Positions 1 to 6,916 are shown, counted from the stretch's first letter. The stretch: 44,795 nucleotides of DNA from a virus (IMGVR_UViG_3300025154_000173:1-44795), one strand, 5' to 3'. Numbers and translations: made by a program. Notes: generated by a model from the letters alone, not told the origin.

Positions 1-363
1 ATAGTTAACAAGGCTTATCTAAGAAGTGAACTGTCGAGTATAAATTTCCTTAATAATTTCAAAGATATTGACTTAGAGGTCTATAAAGCGTATATTGCAT
101 TAACAAGGATAGATGACGCCAACACCGCAGAGTTAATACATAGTGATCGAATTTCAGCGGTATTAAAGCATCTGGCAATTTCTGAAGATAGTCTTCTAGA
201 CAAAGCAATTGTTAAACAAGTCGAAGCGCTAAACAAGTATATCAAAGGTGTTAAACTTTTGTCGTATATTAATGGATACCACAGCGATTATACATATACC
301 AGCGAATTTAAGAAAATTTTAAAAGAATATATTGCCTATACTGGGCAAAAATTAACTGTCTAA
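1..363 (+). CDS. C-terminal part of an unrecognised protein (5' end outside window)
   Basis: An open frame runs from base 1 to a TAA at 361-363, giving about 120 residues of a mostly charged, helical-looking C-terminus ending in GQKLTV. I recognise no motif. It lies 14 bases upstream of the rIIB homologue on the same strand. In T4-like phages rIIA precedes rIIB, so an rIIA-like protein is possible by position only; the visible part does not prove it. The start codon is beyond the window edge. Confidence 0.7.
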   Translation: MVNKAYLRSELSSINFLNNFKDIDLEVYKAYIALTRIDDANTAELIHSDRISAVLKHLAISEDSLLDKAIVKQVEALNKYIKGVKLLSYINGYHSDYTYTSEFKKILKEYIAYTGQKLTV

Positions 364-377
364 TCAATGACAACAAA

Positions 378-1388
378 ATGAACTATTTAGTTTTTAAAGA
401 AGTACAAGACGGCGCGTATGTTATTGTCAATAACATACGAAGATACGTAAATAAAGATCACGCAAACTACACGCAGATTCATGATCTTGCTGTAGAATAT
501 AATGATACTAAAGACGTAGAAAGACGTGAAGCAATTCTAGATTCTATTGAAAATGCATTAGATACAAAAGTTTTAAGTACTTTTGCTAAAAATCCAGAAT
601 TTTCAATCGATACAGAAGGACGTCTGTACCTAATGGGAATTGATAAACCAATTCCTCAAAGGTTATCCGACTATATGCGTAAAGCTATGGAACAAGGAAT
701 AACATTAACACCGTATATTAACTTCTGGAAAAACCTTGTGTTAAATCCAGATCCTGCTTGTATCGGTGACTTATTTTCGTTCTTGGAACATAACGGACAT
801 CCTATCACTAAGAATGGATATTTTCTAGCTTACAAAGCTGTAGAGGTTAAAAGAAGATACGATAAAACTACAGGTAAAGAAGTTAAAACTATCGAATACG
901 ATGAAGAAACTGGTAATGAGGTAAAACAACCTTTTACACAAGAACTAGTGTACACATCTATTCACAAAGGTCCACACGGTGACGTTATTAAGGTTGGAGA
1001 GCCTGTAACTATGCCTAGAGCAGAATGCGATAATAATCCGCATCAAACCTGCTCACGTGGATTACATGTAGGAAGTATGGCGTATGTGAAAGACTTCGGA
1101 CGTGGAGAAAACAGTGCAATCCTAGAAGTTTTAGTTAACCCTAGAAATGTAGTGGCAATTCCCGCAGACTATAATAACACTAAAATGAGAGTATGCGAGT
1201 ACTATGTACTTTCTATCTCGAATGGTGAAAATTCCTCTGTGTATCTTGAGTCTGATTATATTAATTATGACAAACTTCAACTTGAAGCAGATATCAAAAA
1301 ATTTGAACAAATAAAAGACGAAGCAATAGCCAAACTTGAAAAAGAGTTAGAGCAACGGAAAATTGCGGCGGGCTTAATTAAGATTTAA
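378..1388 (+). CDS. rIIB: rIIB-like protein
   Basis: This 336-residue protein resembles the rIIB family. The most diagnostic block is near residues 215-275: a CSRGLHVGSM segment followed by ILEVLVNPRNVVAIP and a cysteine-containing R-V-C-E-Y-Y segment. The N-terminal half has the family's typical long helical stretch and an FLAYKAV segment near residue 155. In T4, rIIA and rIIB are membrane-associated proteins needed to resist exclusion by a prophage; their biochemical role is not settled. The gene ends in TAA and is followed at once by a strong terminator. The upstream gene may be its rIIA partner, but this rests only on order. Confidence 0.88.
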   Translation: MNYLVFKEVQDGAYVIVNNIRRYVNKDHANYTQIHDLAVEYNDTKDVERREAILDSIENALDTKVLSTFAKNPEFSIDTEGRLYLMGIDKPIPQRLSDYMRKAMEQGITLTPYINFWKNLVLNPDPACIGDLFSFLEHNGHPITKNGYFLAYKAVEVKRRYDKTTGKEVKTIEYDEETGNEVKQPFTQELVYTSIHKGPHGDVIKVGEPVTMPRAECDNNPHQTCSRGLHVGSMAYVKDFGRGENSAILEVLVNPRNVVAIPADYNNTKMRVCEYYVLSISNGENSSVYLESDYINYDKLQLEADIKKFEQIKDEAIAKLEKELEQRKIAAGLIKI

Positions 1389-1409
1389 TAAAATTCATTT
1401 ATCTTGACA

Positions 1410-1445
1410 AAAGCCGCACTAGTCTTGCGGCTTTTTGTTTTTATA
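1410..1445 (+). terminator. Intrinsic terminator after rIIB
   Basis: A 9-bp perfect stem (1410-1418 with 1426-1434) with a GC-rich core and a 7-base loop is followed by a T-rich tract. It separates rIIB from the isochorismatase-like gene. Confidence 0.85.
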
Positions 1446-1460
1446 CACTTTAGGTGACTC

Positions 1461-1955
1461 ATGCAAAAATCGGTTCTAGTTTTGATAGATTTACAGGTAT
1501 GCTTCGAAGCTGCTGTAGATGAAACGTATTTGAAAAAGTGTCTTTCTTATATTAAGACGGCGCAAAAAAATAATCAACTGATATTAGTTGTAACATATAA
1601 AGCATGGGGAAGTACTCCATCACACGTGCATACTAAAATAACAAAAGCACTAAAAGGTTACAAGAATATTAGTCATGTGCAGAAAGGTCAGAACGATGGT
1701 TCTAGAGAAATAGTTACTGCACTGCGAGCTGCAGGGTATGACTTGAAAAAGCGTACTATCTTAAATATCGGTGGCGTGAATACAAGTGCTTGTGTAGTAG
1801 ACACCGTCTATGGACTTGCGCAGTATAAATATAAATTTGTGCTAAACGTGCATAGCAAAGCCTGTAATGATGATTGCACTGGCATGCTATCGACAGAGAA
1901 GGTACGAAGGTATTTTAGGGAGTTTACGCGTAGCAAGAAAGTAATTGTAAAATAA
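1461..1955 (+). CDS. Isochorismatase/nicotinamidase-family cysteine hydrolase
   Basis: 164 residues. The N-terminal VLVLIDLQ segment carries the family's catalytic aspartate. A mid-protein GGVNTSACVVDTV segment matches the conserved glycine-rich turn and the nucleophilic cysteine (SAC). Members of this fold hydrolyse amides or vinyl ethers, including nicotinamide, so an NAD-metabolism role is possible but the substrate cannot be read here. The start is supported by an AGGTGA ribosome site 7 bases upstream. It ends in TAA, just before a tRNA cluster. Confidence 0.8.
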   Translation: MQKSVLVLIDLQVCFEAAVDETYLKKCLSYIKTAQKNNQLILVVTYKAWGSTPSHVHTKITKALKGYKNISHVQKGQNDGSREIVTALRAAGYDLKKRTILNIGGVNTSACVVDTVYGLAQYKYKFVLNVHSKACNDDCTGMLSTEKVRRYFREFTRSKKVIVK

Positions 1956-1962
1956 AATTTGT

Positions 1963-2033
1963 GGATCCAGTAGCTCAGAGGTAGAGCGGCCACGACGGTG
2001 AAGCGGTCGGAGGTTCGATTCCTTCCTGGGTCC
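1963..2033 (+). tRNA. tRNA-like gene with tRNA-His signature, aberrant anticodon arm
   Basis: A 7-bp acceptor pairs GATCCAG (1964-1970) with CTGGGTC (2026-2032). G1963 can pair with C2033, the G-1:C73 pair that marks tRNA-His. The D arm (GCTC/GAGC) and T arm (TTCGATT loop, 5-bp stem) are normal. The anticodon arm is not: the only pairing I find is CGGCC/GGTCG, which encloses 13 bases and uses up the variable region. GTG is present at 1998-2000 within that loop. It may be a histidine tRNA with an unusual arm, or a decayed gene. Confidence 0.5.
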
Positions 2034-2042
2034 ATTTTTTAT

Positions 2043-2118
2043 AGACTGTTAGCTCAGCCTGGTTCAGAGCGCTTGCCTTACAAGCAGGAGGTCAAAGGTT
2101 CAAATCCTTTACGGTCTA
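2043..2118 (+). tRNA. tRNA-Val (anticodon TAC)
   Basis: Cloverleaf with acceptor AGACTGT/ACGGTCT, D stem GCTC/GAGC, anticodon stem CTTGC/GCAGG around loop CTTACAA, and T arm with loop TTCAAAT. The anticodon TAC reads GTA (and other valine codons by wobble). Discriminator is A. Confidence 0.92.
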
Positions 2119-2140
2119 CTAACTAAGTAAAAGGTTATAT

Positions 2141-2428
2141 ATGAAATTTAGTCCTAACGAATATTGGCATATTAATAATTATGGTATTGACAGCGCAATT
2201 AGGTACTATCAACAAGAACTAAAAGACCAGACCAAAGCTATTATGGAGAATCCCATGATAAAGCAAGAAAAAAAGAAAATAGAAAAAATAAGCATGATAG
2301 CCTCTCTTACCTTTAATACTGAAAAGCGAATCGAGCAATTAAAAACAATGACTCGAGAAAAATATTTAGAAGAATACCATGCTAAACGTAAAGTAGAGGA
2401 CGAGAGCTGTGGTTTACTTTTTAATTAA
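2141..2428 (+). CDS. Hypothetical protein, charged and helical
   Basis: 95 residues, rich in K and E, likely mostly helical between residues 25 and 85. I recognise no family. It has an AAAGG ribosome site and sits between tRNA genes, ending in TAA a few bases before the next tRNA-like element. No membrane segment is seen. Confidence 0.65.
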   Translation: MKFSPNEYWHINNYGIDSAIRYYQQELKDQTKAIMENPMIKQEKKKIEKISMIASLTFNTEKRIEQLKTMTREKYLEEYHAKRKVEDESCGLLFN

Positions 2429-2431
2429 TAC

Positions 2432-2506
2432 GCTGGGGAAGCATAAAGTAGTATAAGCGCGGGGCTTATATCCTCGAGACAGTGGGTGCAAGTCCTACGC
2501 CCAGTA
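2432..2506 (+). tRNA. tRNA-Ile-like (anticodon TAT), degenerate D arm
   Basis: The anticodon arm is clear: CGGGG/CCTCG stem around loop CTTATAT, giving anticodon TAT for ATA codons. The T arm is GTGGG/CCTAC with a TGCAAGT loop. The acceptor pairs GCTGGGG with GCCCAGT except for a G7/G66 clash. Position 8 is A rather than T, and the D stem is only about two pairs plus mismatches. It could be functional but diverged, or decaying. Confidence 0.55.
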
Positions 2507-2510
2507 CAAA

Positions 2511-2605
2511 CATAAAGAAGGAAAGATATGGTAGTTTGTTATATGCAGTTTCGGACAATGCCGTAAGAAAGTGGGCAAAGAGTTATGAACTTATATCATA
2601 AATAC
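2511..2605 (+). other. Short noncoding gap between tRNA genes
   Basis: About 95 bases without a supported gene. It holds a 12-codon reading frame behind an AAGGAAAG box, and GATATGG/TTATATC can close the segment like an acceptor stem with two wobbles. No T arm is visible, so I do not call a tRNA. Confidence 0.3.
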
Positions 2606-2686
2606 GGGATGTTCGACTAGAGGCCCATGTCGCTTGCCTGTCACGCAAGTGGGAAACCATCGCAGGTTCGAATCCTGTACATCCCG
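2606..2686 (+). tRNA. tRNA with GTC (Asp) anticodon and a long variable arm
   Basis: Acceptor GGGATGT/ACATCCC, 3-bp D stem GAC/GTC with an 11-base loop, anticodon stem CTTGC/GCAAG with loop CTGTCAC, T arm GCAGG/CCTGT with loop TTCGAAT, discriminator G. The anticodon GTC reads aspartate codons. The variable region (2650-2661) is 12 bases and folds as TGG-GAAA-CCA, a class II-type arm that ordinary tRNA-Asp lacks. Confidence 0.8.
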
Positions 2687-2687
2687 C

Positions 2688-2712
2688 AAATATACAGATA
2701 GTCTGTATATTT
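2688..2712 (+). other. Perfect 11-bp hairpin between tRNA-Asp and RRM gene
   Basis: AAATATACAGA pairs perfectly with TCTGTATATTT across a 3-base TAG loop. It starts immediately after the tRNA and lies about 50 bases upstream of the RRM gene. It could be a weak terminator, an RNA-processing signal, or a site for the RRM protein; the sequence alone does not choose. Confidence 0.5.
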
Positions 2713-2762
2713 AACAGTAGCTGCTAGCTACTAATTTATTAACTTAATATTAGGTGTACAAT

Positions 2763-3020
2763 TTGAATTTATTTGTTAGAAACATTACGCGTAGCGTAAC
2801 TGAACAAGAACTTAAGAACTTGTTCGAAAAACATGGTGCAGTTAACTCCACCAAAATTATCACTGATCATGATACAAAAGTTTCGAAAGGCTACGGCTTT
2901 ATCGAAATGCCTGATGTGGCTGAAGCCCAGGCTGCTATTGAAAACTTAAACGACTATGAGTTCCAGGGTCGCCCGCTTGGTGTAAACGAAGCACGCCCCA
3001 GAGAACCACGTTCTTACTAA
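2763..3020 (+). CDS. RRM-domain RNA-binding protein
   Basis: A single RNA recognition motif fills the 85-residue protein. RNP2 is the N-terminal LNLFVRNI-like strand and RNP1 is KGYGFIEM near residue 40; the second helix contains AQAAIENLN. Such small RRM proteins are known from cyanobacteria and some other bacteria and bind single-stranded RNA. I choose the TTG at 2763, which gives the usual MNLFVRN start; an upstream in-frame GTG at 2754 is itself part of the AGGTG ribosome site. A hairpin-rich leader (2688-2735) precedes it and a strong terminator follows, so it is probably a monocistronic unit. Confidence 0.85.
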   Translation: MNLFVRNITRSVTEQELKNLFEKHGAVNSTKIITDHDTKVSKGYGFIEMPDVAEAQAAIENLNDYEFQGRPLGVNEARPREPRSY

Positions 3021-3035
3021 GAGTACCGTTCAACA

Positions 3036-3062
3036 AACCTGGGGCAACCCAGGTTTTTTTTA
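3036..3062 (+). terminator. Intrinsic terminator after RRM gene
   Basis: An 8-bp stem AACCTGGG/CCCAGGTT with a GCAA tetraloop is followed by an unbroken T tract. Confidence 0.9.
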
Positions 3063-3108
3063 AAACCTAGAAACAGACAACAGACATAAATATTAATCAA
3101 TATATTTT

Positions 3109-3417
3109 ATGACTGAGGTCGAAATTGTTCAACTTAAAGTTCACAACATTTTAGAAGGTTTTCTAGGACAACCAACAAAAACATCTATTGGCAAAATTAA
3201 AACAGAATGCGCCAACATAGTAAAAGAGCATCCAGCTATCCTAGCTCACGAACTTCATATTACAACTAGGTGGAAATCTTTTACGATACTGGAAAAATTT
3301 AAAGCTCTGGTCAAAGGCGAACTACGTTCATCCCAAAATCAGTTAAAAGTTAATTTGTACCTGTATCCAAAAAAAGAAATCAACAATATAGAATGTACCT
3401 CGAAATTATCGCAATAG
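3109..3417 (+). CDS. Hypothetical protein ending in TAG
   Basis: 102 residues, basic, no recognised domain. It ends with TAG at 3415-3417; if that codon were read by the amber suppressor tRNA the frame would stop two codons later at a TAA, so readthrough adds almost nothing. Its 3' end overlaps the start of the membrane protein gene at 3393 in another frame. Confidence 0.6.
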   Translation: MTEVEIVQLKVHNILEGFLGQPTKTSIGKIKTECANIVKEHPAILAHELHITTRWKSFTILEKFKALVKGELRSSQNQLKVNLYLYPKKEINNIECTSKLSQ

Positions 3418-3665
3418 CCGCGGTAACATTTGTAATAGATGTATTATGGGCAGTGTACATAAGCGAGATAGCAAAAAATAAACCTTTATCATCAGCTATT
3501 GCTGGAGGTTTTCTTTATACGCTAGGTGCCTTAGTTACAATTGCTTACGTTTCAAATCCTTGGATGATACTACCTGCTGTAATCGGTGGGTTTTTTGGGA
3601 CGTATTTCACAGTAAAAATCAATAAAAAACAAAATGAACGGAAAAATAGCAAAGTTTCTTCGTAA
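3393..3665 (+). CDS. Small membrane protein, three predicted helices
   Basis: 90 residues. Three hydrophobic stretches, about residues 3-25, 30-52 and 57-75, are joined by short loops, and the tail is strongly basic (KINKKQNERK). No family is recognised. It overlaps the preceding gene by 25 bases and the following small gene by about 30, so the trio is probably co-translated. Confidence 0.65.
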   Translation: MYLEIIAIAAVTFVIDVLWAVYISEIAKNKPLSSAIAGGFLYTLGALVTIAYVSNPWMILPAVIGGFFGTYFTVKINKKQNERKNSKVSS

Positions 3666-3801
3666 ACTTGCATATCCTGATGGATTTGAAAGAGTTACAT
3701 ATTATACAACTACCTCTGGTGGAGGCATAAAATGCTTGCATGAGCGTGGAAAGTTTCTTATGTTAAAACAAGAATACAAGCACGCTAAGAGGGGATACTA
3801 A
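3634..3801 (+). CDS. Small basic hypothetical protein (55 aa)
   Basis: ATG at 3634 to TAA at 3799-3801. The product is basic, with an N-terminal MNGKIAKFLRKLAYPDGF segment and a KHAKRGY tail. It overlaps the membrane protein gene upstream and its stop overlaps the ATG of the VWA gene (TAATG), which supports a real, coupled gene. Function unknown. Confidence 0.6.
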   Translation: MNGKIAKFLRKLAYPDGFERVTYYTTTSGGGIKCLHERGKFLMLKQEYKHAKRGY

Positions 3802-4436
3802 TGGCAAACAAAGATCTCACGCATATTGCATTTATCATAGATCGCTCGGGCTCCATGAATGATGTAGTTGAGTCTACTGTAAAAGGTTTTAACGAATTTA
3901 TGATAGAACAGAGAGGTGCAGCTGGTGAAGCCTTAATGACTGTAGTCCTGTTCGATGATAGATACGAAATCCTACATGACATGGTGGATGTAAAACTTGT
4001 ACCTGATATTGATGCTTCTTTAAACTTAGCTAGAGGAACAACTGCATTACGAGATGCAATTGGACGAACTATCCTTAAAGTTAAGGAACAGATTCAGAAC
4101 TTAGATGAAGACGATAGACCTGCAAAGGTTTTGTTTATTATTACAACTGATGGACAAGACAATGCTAGTACCGACTTCGATACGGACAAGTTACAGGCAG
4201 CTCTTACTTTCCAACGTGATGTGGATAAATGGGAATTTTTATTCACAGGTGCAGACGAAGCATTAATAACTACCGCACAGTCCTATGGGATTGCCAGAGG
4301 TAATATTGCTTTTTACGATAATAGCACAAAAGGTGTTATGGATAATTACGGAACAATTAGCTGTGCTACAGCTATGTACCGCTCTGCAGTTTCTGGTCAA
4401 GACTCTTCAAATCTAATGGATGACGCAAAATCGTAA
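3801..4436 (+). CDS. von Willebrand factor A domain protein
   Basis: 211 residues, nearly all one VWA domain. The metal-ion-dependent adhesion site is visible: DRSGSM near residue 14, a threonine in GTTALRD near residue 75, and an aspartate in TTDGQD near residue 115. VWA proteins bind ligands through a divalent metal and often act as adaptors, for example beside AAA+ ATPases. A second VWA protein lies at 34.1 kb beside a MoxR ATPase; this copy has no such neighbour. It ends in TAA, followed by a terminator and the second tRNA cluster. Confidence 0.85.
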   Translation: MANKDLTHIAFIIDRSGSMNDVVESTVKGFNEFMIEQRGAAGEALMTVVLFDDRYEILHDMVDVKLVPDIDASLNLARGTTALRDAIGRTILKVKEQIQNLDEDDRPAKVLFIITTDGQDNASTDFDTDKLQAALTFQRDVDKWEFLFTGADEALITTAQSYGIARGNIAFYDNSTKGVMDNYGTISCATAMYRSAVSGQDSSNLMDDAKS

Positions 4437-4450
4437 GTATTTTCGGAAAT

Positions 4451-4480
4451 GGCAAGTTTTTGCTTGCCTTTTCTTTTTTA
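4451..4480 (+). terminator. Intrinsic terminator after VWA gene
   Basis: GGCAAG pairs with CTTGCC across a T-rich loop and is followed by TTTTCTTTTTT. Confidence 0.8.
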
Positions 4481-4504
4481 ATGTCGTATATTTGTATTAT
4501 ACAT

Positions 4505-4580
4505 TTAGGTGTCGCCTAGTTGGCCTATGGCACTCCGTTTGGGGCGGAGAATAACGTTAGTTCGAATCTAACCACCTGAA
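4505..4580 (+). tRNA. tRNA-Pro (anticodon TGG)
   Basis: Acceptor TTAGGTG/CACCTGA, D stem GCC/GGC, anticodon stem CTCCG/CGGAG with loop TTTGGGG, T stem GTTAG/CTAAC with loop TTCGAAT, discriminator A. Anticodon TGG reads proline CCN codons. Confidence 0.9.
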
Positions 4581-4588
4581 CAATACAT

Positions 4589-4675
4589 TGCGGGTTCCCA
4601 TTAGAGGCCTAGATGGCGGGGCTCATAACCCCAGGGATCACAAGTCCATCACGAGTTCGAATCTCGTACCCGCTA
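4589..4675 (+). tRNA. tRNA with CAT anticodon, initiator-like features and a long variable arm
   Basis: The anticodon loop CTCATAA sits on a GGGG/CCCC stem; consecutive G:C pairs here are an initiator-tRNA trait. Acceptor positions 2-7 pair (GCGGGT/ACCCGC) but 1 and 72 are T and T, an unpaired end as in initiators. The D stem is CCAT/ATGG, T stem ACGAG/CTCGT, discriminator A. The variable region (4633-4650) is about 18 bases and can form a GGA/TCC stem, which no known tRNA-Met has. Either an unusual initiator/elongator or a class II tRNA with a changed anticodon. Confidence 0.7.
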
Positions 4676-4687
4676 CAAAATTTCAAC

Positions 4688-4760
4688 GCACGATTAACTC
4701 AGCGGTCTAGAGTGGCGATCTCTAAAATCGTTGTCATCGGTTCGAATCCGATATTGTGCA
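4688..4760 (+). tRNA. Amber suppressor tRNA (anticodon CTA)
   Basis: All arms pair well: acceptor GCACGAT/ATTGTGC, D stem ACTC/GAGT, anticodon stem GCGAT/ATCGT, T stem ATCGG/CCGAT. The 7-base anticodon loop is CTCTAAA, which places C4722, T4723 and A4724 at 34-36, so the anticodon is CTA and reads UAG. Discriminator is A. The charged amino acid cannot be deduced. A gene with an in-frame TAG (Pth2-like) begins 436 bases downstream. Confidence 0.9.
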
Positions 4761-4873
4761 CAAACAAACACTAAATATGGAACAAACTATGAAATAGGTA
4801 TACACAAGGGGTCCTTAAATTTTTCTTTTTGAAATTTATTTATAACATAAACTAACAAAAAGGAGAAATTAAA

Positions 4874-5203
4874 ATGAACCCTAAAATGATCGAGTTAAAA
4901 GAACGCATTAAATTGAATGCGGAGTATAGAAAATACAACAGACTAGCAGGTCATAAAAATGCAAGTGACGAACATAAAGCAAAGTTCACAGAGTTAAGAG
5001 AACAATTATTTACAAAAAGTCAGTATGGTTATTGGAGTTCTAATGCTAATTACTTCAGTGCTACAAGATTATACCACATTGCTTATAGTATGCTAAAAGG
5101 TCGAACCTACGAACAAATTGAGAATAAGGTAAAGCCTGGCAATGAACTGACCTCTTATGATTGGAAAGACATAGATAAAATAAAGGACAGCGTAAATGAA
5201 TAA
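4874..5203 (+). CDS. Hypothetical protein upstream of Pth2
   Basis: 109 residues with no recognised domain; basic and helical at the N-terminus, with an aromatic-rich centre (YGYWSSNANYFS). A strong AAGGAG ribosome site precedes the ATG. Its last codons overlap the start of the Pth2-like gene (ATGAATAA), so the two are coupled. Function unknown. Confidence 0.65.
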   Translation: MNPKMIELKERIKLNAEYRKYNRLAGHKNASDEHKAKFTELREQLFTKSQYGYWSSNANYFSATRLYHIAYSMLKGRTYEQIENKVKPGNELTSYDWKDIDKIKDSVNE

Positions 5204-5495
5204 AATGTATGTAATAACACGGAAAGACCTGGGAGCCATTTATAAAATGGTACAGGGAGCGCATGCATTAGCACAATATTTATTAACACAGCATTAGTTA
5301 GGACAGCTGTGGGGTAATGAATATCTTATTTTTCTAGAAGTACAGGACAAAGAAGGACTGACTAAACTGGCTGAGAAATTATCAATACAAGATATCAAGT
5401 TCAGTTTATTTTATGAACCTGATATAGAAGAGGTAACCGCTTTAGCTTGTTATTGTGAAGAAAAGCAGTTCAAAAATTATAAGGTAGCTACATAA
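5196..5495 (+). CDS. Pth2-like peptidyl-tRNA hydrolase with an in-frame amber codon
   Basis: The frame from ATG 5196 to TAA 5493-5495 has 99 codons, the 34th being TAG (5295-5297). Sequence on both sides reads as one Pth2-like protein: VITRKDLGAIYKMVQGAHA before the TAG, with the family's lysine and histidine, and LFYEPDIEEVTALACY near the end, with the conserved aspartate and threonine. Pth2 enzymes release peptides from peptidyl-tRNA. The TAG lies at the boundary between the first helix and the next strand, in a loop region. With the CTA tRNA encoded just upstream, full-length product is expected by suppression; without it only a 33-residue fragment would form. The start overlaps the previous gene. 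Confidence 0.82.
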
Positions 5496-5508
5496 GCTAC
5501 CTTTTTTT
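5481..5508 (+). terminator. Terminator overlapping the Pth2 stop codon
   Basis: AAGGTAGC pairs with GCTACCTT around a 7-base loop that contains the TAA stop, followed by a run of T. Confidence 0.85.
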
Positions 5509-5536
5509 ATAATATACATCATACTCAGAATCTTTA

Positions 5537-6496
5537 ATGTCTCATAAATTAACTTTGGAAGAATTTATTAATAGAGCAAATATACTACATGAAGGTTTAT
5601 ATGATTACTCCAAAGCAATATATATAAATAATAGGACTAAAGTAGAAATTATATGTCCTACACATGGAGCATTTTATCAAACCCCAAACCATCATTTACA
5701 GGGGCACGCCTGTAAAGAGTGCGGTTGGCTAAAAATAGGAGCAAACTTTGTTAGTAACTTACGAGAATTCTTAAGGAAAGCAGAAAAAAGGCACGACAAC
5801 TTTTATGAGTATACAAAAAGTGTGTATGTGAATGACCATACCTCTCTTATTATTACGTGTCCCACACATGGGGACTTTAAGCAGACACCTAATATGCATC
5901 TGCAAGGGCATGGTTGTAGAAAATGTGGTTTTGAAAAAGTTGCACAGTCGACCAGATGGACTACAGAGGAGTTTACACAAAAGGCTATAAAACAACATGG
6001 AGACCTGTATGATTACTCTATGGTTAACTATGTTAATTCAATAACTAATATAATGATAATATGTAAGAAGCATGGACCATTTTCTCAACAACCGCATGCT
6101 CATACAATAGGGGTTGGTTGCCCAGTCTGTAGTTATAGCAAAGCTGAAAAAGAATTATTGAAATACTTCGTAGATAGCCATATAAACAATAAACAACAGT
6201 ATAGTTTTAAAAACTTAGTTGGCCTTAACGGCGGGAGTCTAAAGTTTGATTTTGCCCTGTGCGACAAAGAAGATAATATACTATTTTTATTAGAGTATCA
6301 AGGACAACAACACTATAGATTAACTGGCTGGATGATGAACCAAGAAGAATTTGAAACTTTACAAAAACATGATAAGTTAAAATATGAGTACTGTAAAAAT
6401 AATAACATTCCATTGGAATATATTTCCTATAAAGACAATGCTGTTGAAATGTTTAAATCAATTTATAAAAAATACGAGAGGTTAGAATGGCAATGA
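5537..6496 (+). CDS. Free-standing endonuclease with three zinc-repeat units
   Basis: 319 residues. Three repeats of about 57 residues begin near 5, 70 and 135; each has a YDYS-like segment, then C-P-x-H-G-x-F-x-Q-x-P, an H, and a C-x-x-C pair, as in DUF723-type DNA-binding units. The C-terminal 120 residues look like a PD-(D/E)xK/Vsr-type nuclease: FDFAL, then LLEYQGQQHY, then a D-K-L-K-Y-E-Y-C helix. Such proteins are typically mobile homing-type nucleases. A shorter relative is encoded at 21942-22661. It ends in TGA, overlapping the next gene. Confidence 0.75.
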   Translation: MSHKLTLEEFINRANILHEGLYDYSKAIYINNRTKVEIICPTHGAFYQTPNHHLQGHACKECGWLKIGANFVSNLREFLRKAEKRHDNFYEYTKSVYVNDHTSLIITCPTHGDFKQTPNMHLQGHGCRKCGFEKVAQSTRWTTEEFTQKAIKQHGDLYDYSMVNYVNSITNIMIICKKHGPFSQQPHAHTIGVGCPVCSYSKAEKELLKYFVDSHINNKQQYSFKNLVGLNGGSLKFDFALCDKEDNILFLLEYQGQQHYRLTGWMMNQEEFETLQKHDKLKYEYCKNNNIPLEYISYKDNAVEMFKSIYKKYERLEWQ

Positions 6497-6717
6497 TTTT
6501 TTACACACAGTGCAAATTAAAACGTGGAACCTCTTGGATGGTTTCAATCATACCAGATCGCTACGCAGTTAAAGGTAAAATTTTAAAGTTGAAAGACGCT
6601 GAGGGTAATTGGGAAGATGGCTGGGAAGTTATGGATACGTATACTAAATTCCCTGAAGATGTTGCACTTCACAATGAAATGTTGTGGAGACACCACAGAG
6701 AAGCAACAGACATTTAA
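6487..6717 (+). CDS. Small hypothetical protein
   Basis: 76 residues starting MAMIFYTQCKLKRG, with a strand-rich centre (WMVSIIPDRYAVKGKILKLKD) that looks like a small beta barrel. No family recognised. Its ATG overlaps the end of the nuclease gene and it ends in TAA 8 bases before a tRNA. Confidence 0.6.
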   Translation: MAMIFYTQCKLKRGTSWMVSIIPDRYAVKGKILKLKDAEGNWEDGWEVMDTYTKFPEDVALHNEMLWRHHREATDI

Positions 6718-6724
6718 AAAAAAT

Positions 6725-6798
6725 GGGCCAGTAGCTCAATTGGGAGAGCACCTGATTTGCAATCAGGACGTTGTGAGTTCAAGCCTCACCTGTGTCCA
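6725..6798 (+). tRNA. tRNA-Ala (anticodon TGC) with a bulged acceptor stem
   Basis: Anticodon stem CCTGA/TCAGG with loop TTTGCAA gives TGC. D arm GCTC/GAGC and T arm GTGAG/CTCAC are normal. The acceptor GGGCCAG pairs fully with the 3' strand only if T6793 is bulged; then G3 pairs with T70, the alanine identity pair, and the discriminator is A. Confidence 0.8.
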
Positions 6799-6813
6799 CA
6801 AATATTATGATCT

Positions 6814-6888
6814 GCTCTCATCGTTCAATTGGATAGGACATTTGGCTACGAACCAAAAGATTTGAAGGTTCGACCCCTTCTGAGAGTA
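6814..6888 (+). tRNA. tRNA-Arg (anticodon ACG)
   Basis: Acceptor GCTCTCA/TGAGAGT, D stem GTTC/GGAC, anticodon stem TTTGG/CCAAA with loop CTACGAA, T stem GAAGG/CCTTC with loop TTCGACC, discriminator A. A34 would need deamination to inosine to read all of CGT, CGC and CGA. Confidence 0.9.
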
Positions 6889-6916
6889 CTTGTTAAACAA
6901 TAAAAAAGGAAAACAA

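Noticed and set aside
2511-2605. Additional tRNA or 12-codon peptide
   Set aside because: The end-pairing GATATGG/TTATATC lacks a T arm, and the short frame has no independent support.
6617-6865. 82-codon frame running through tRNA-Ala
   Set aside because: It crosses the tRNA genes and the better-supported small gene before them.
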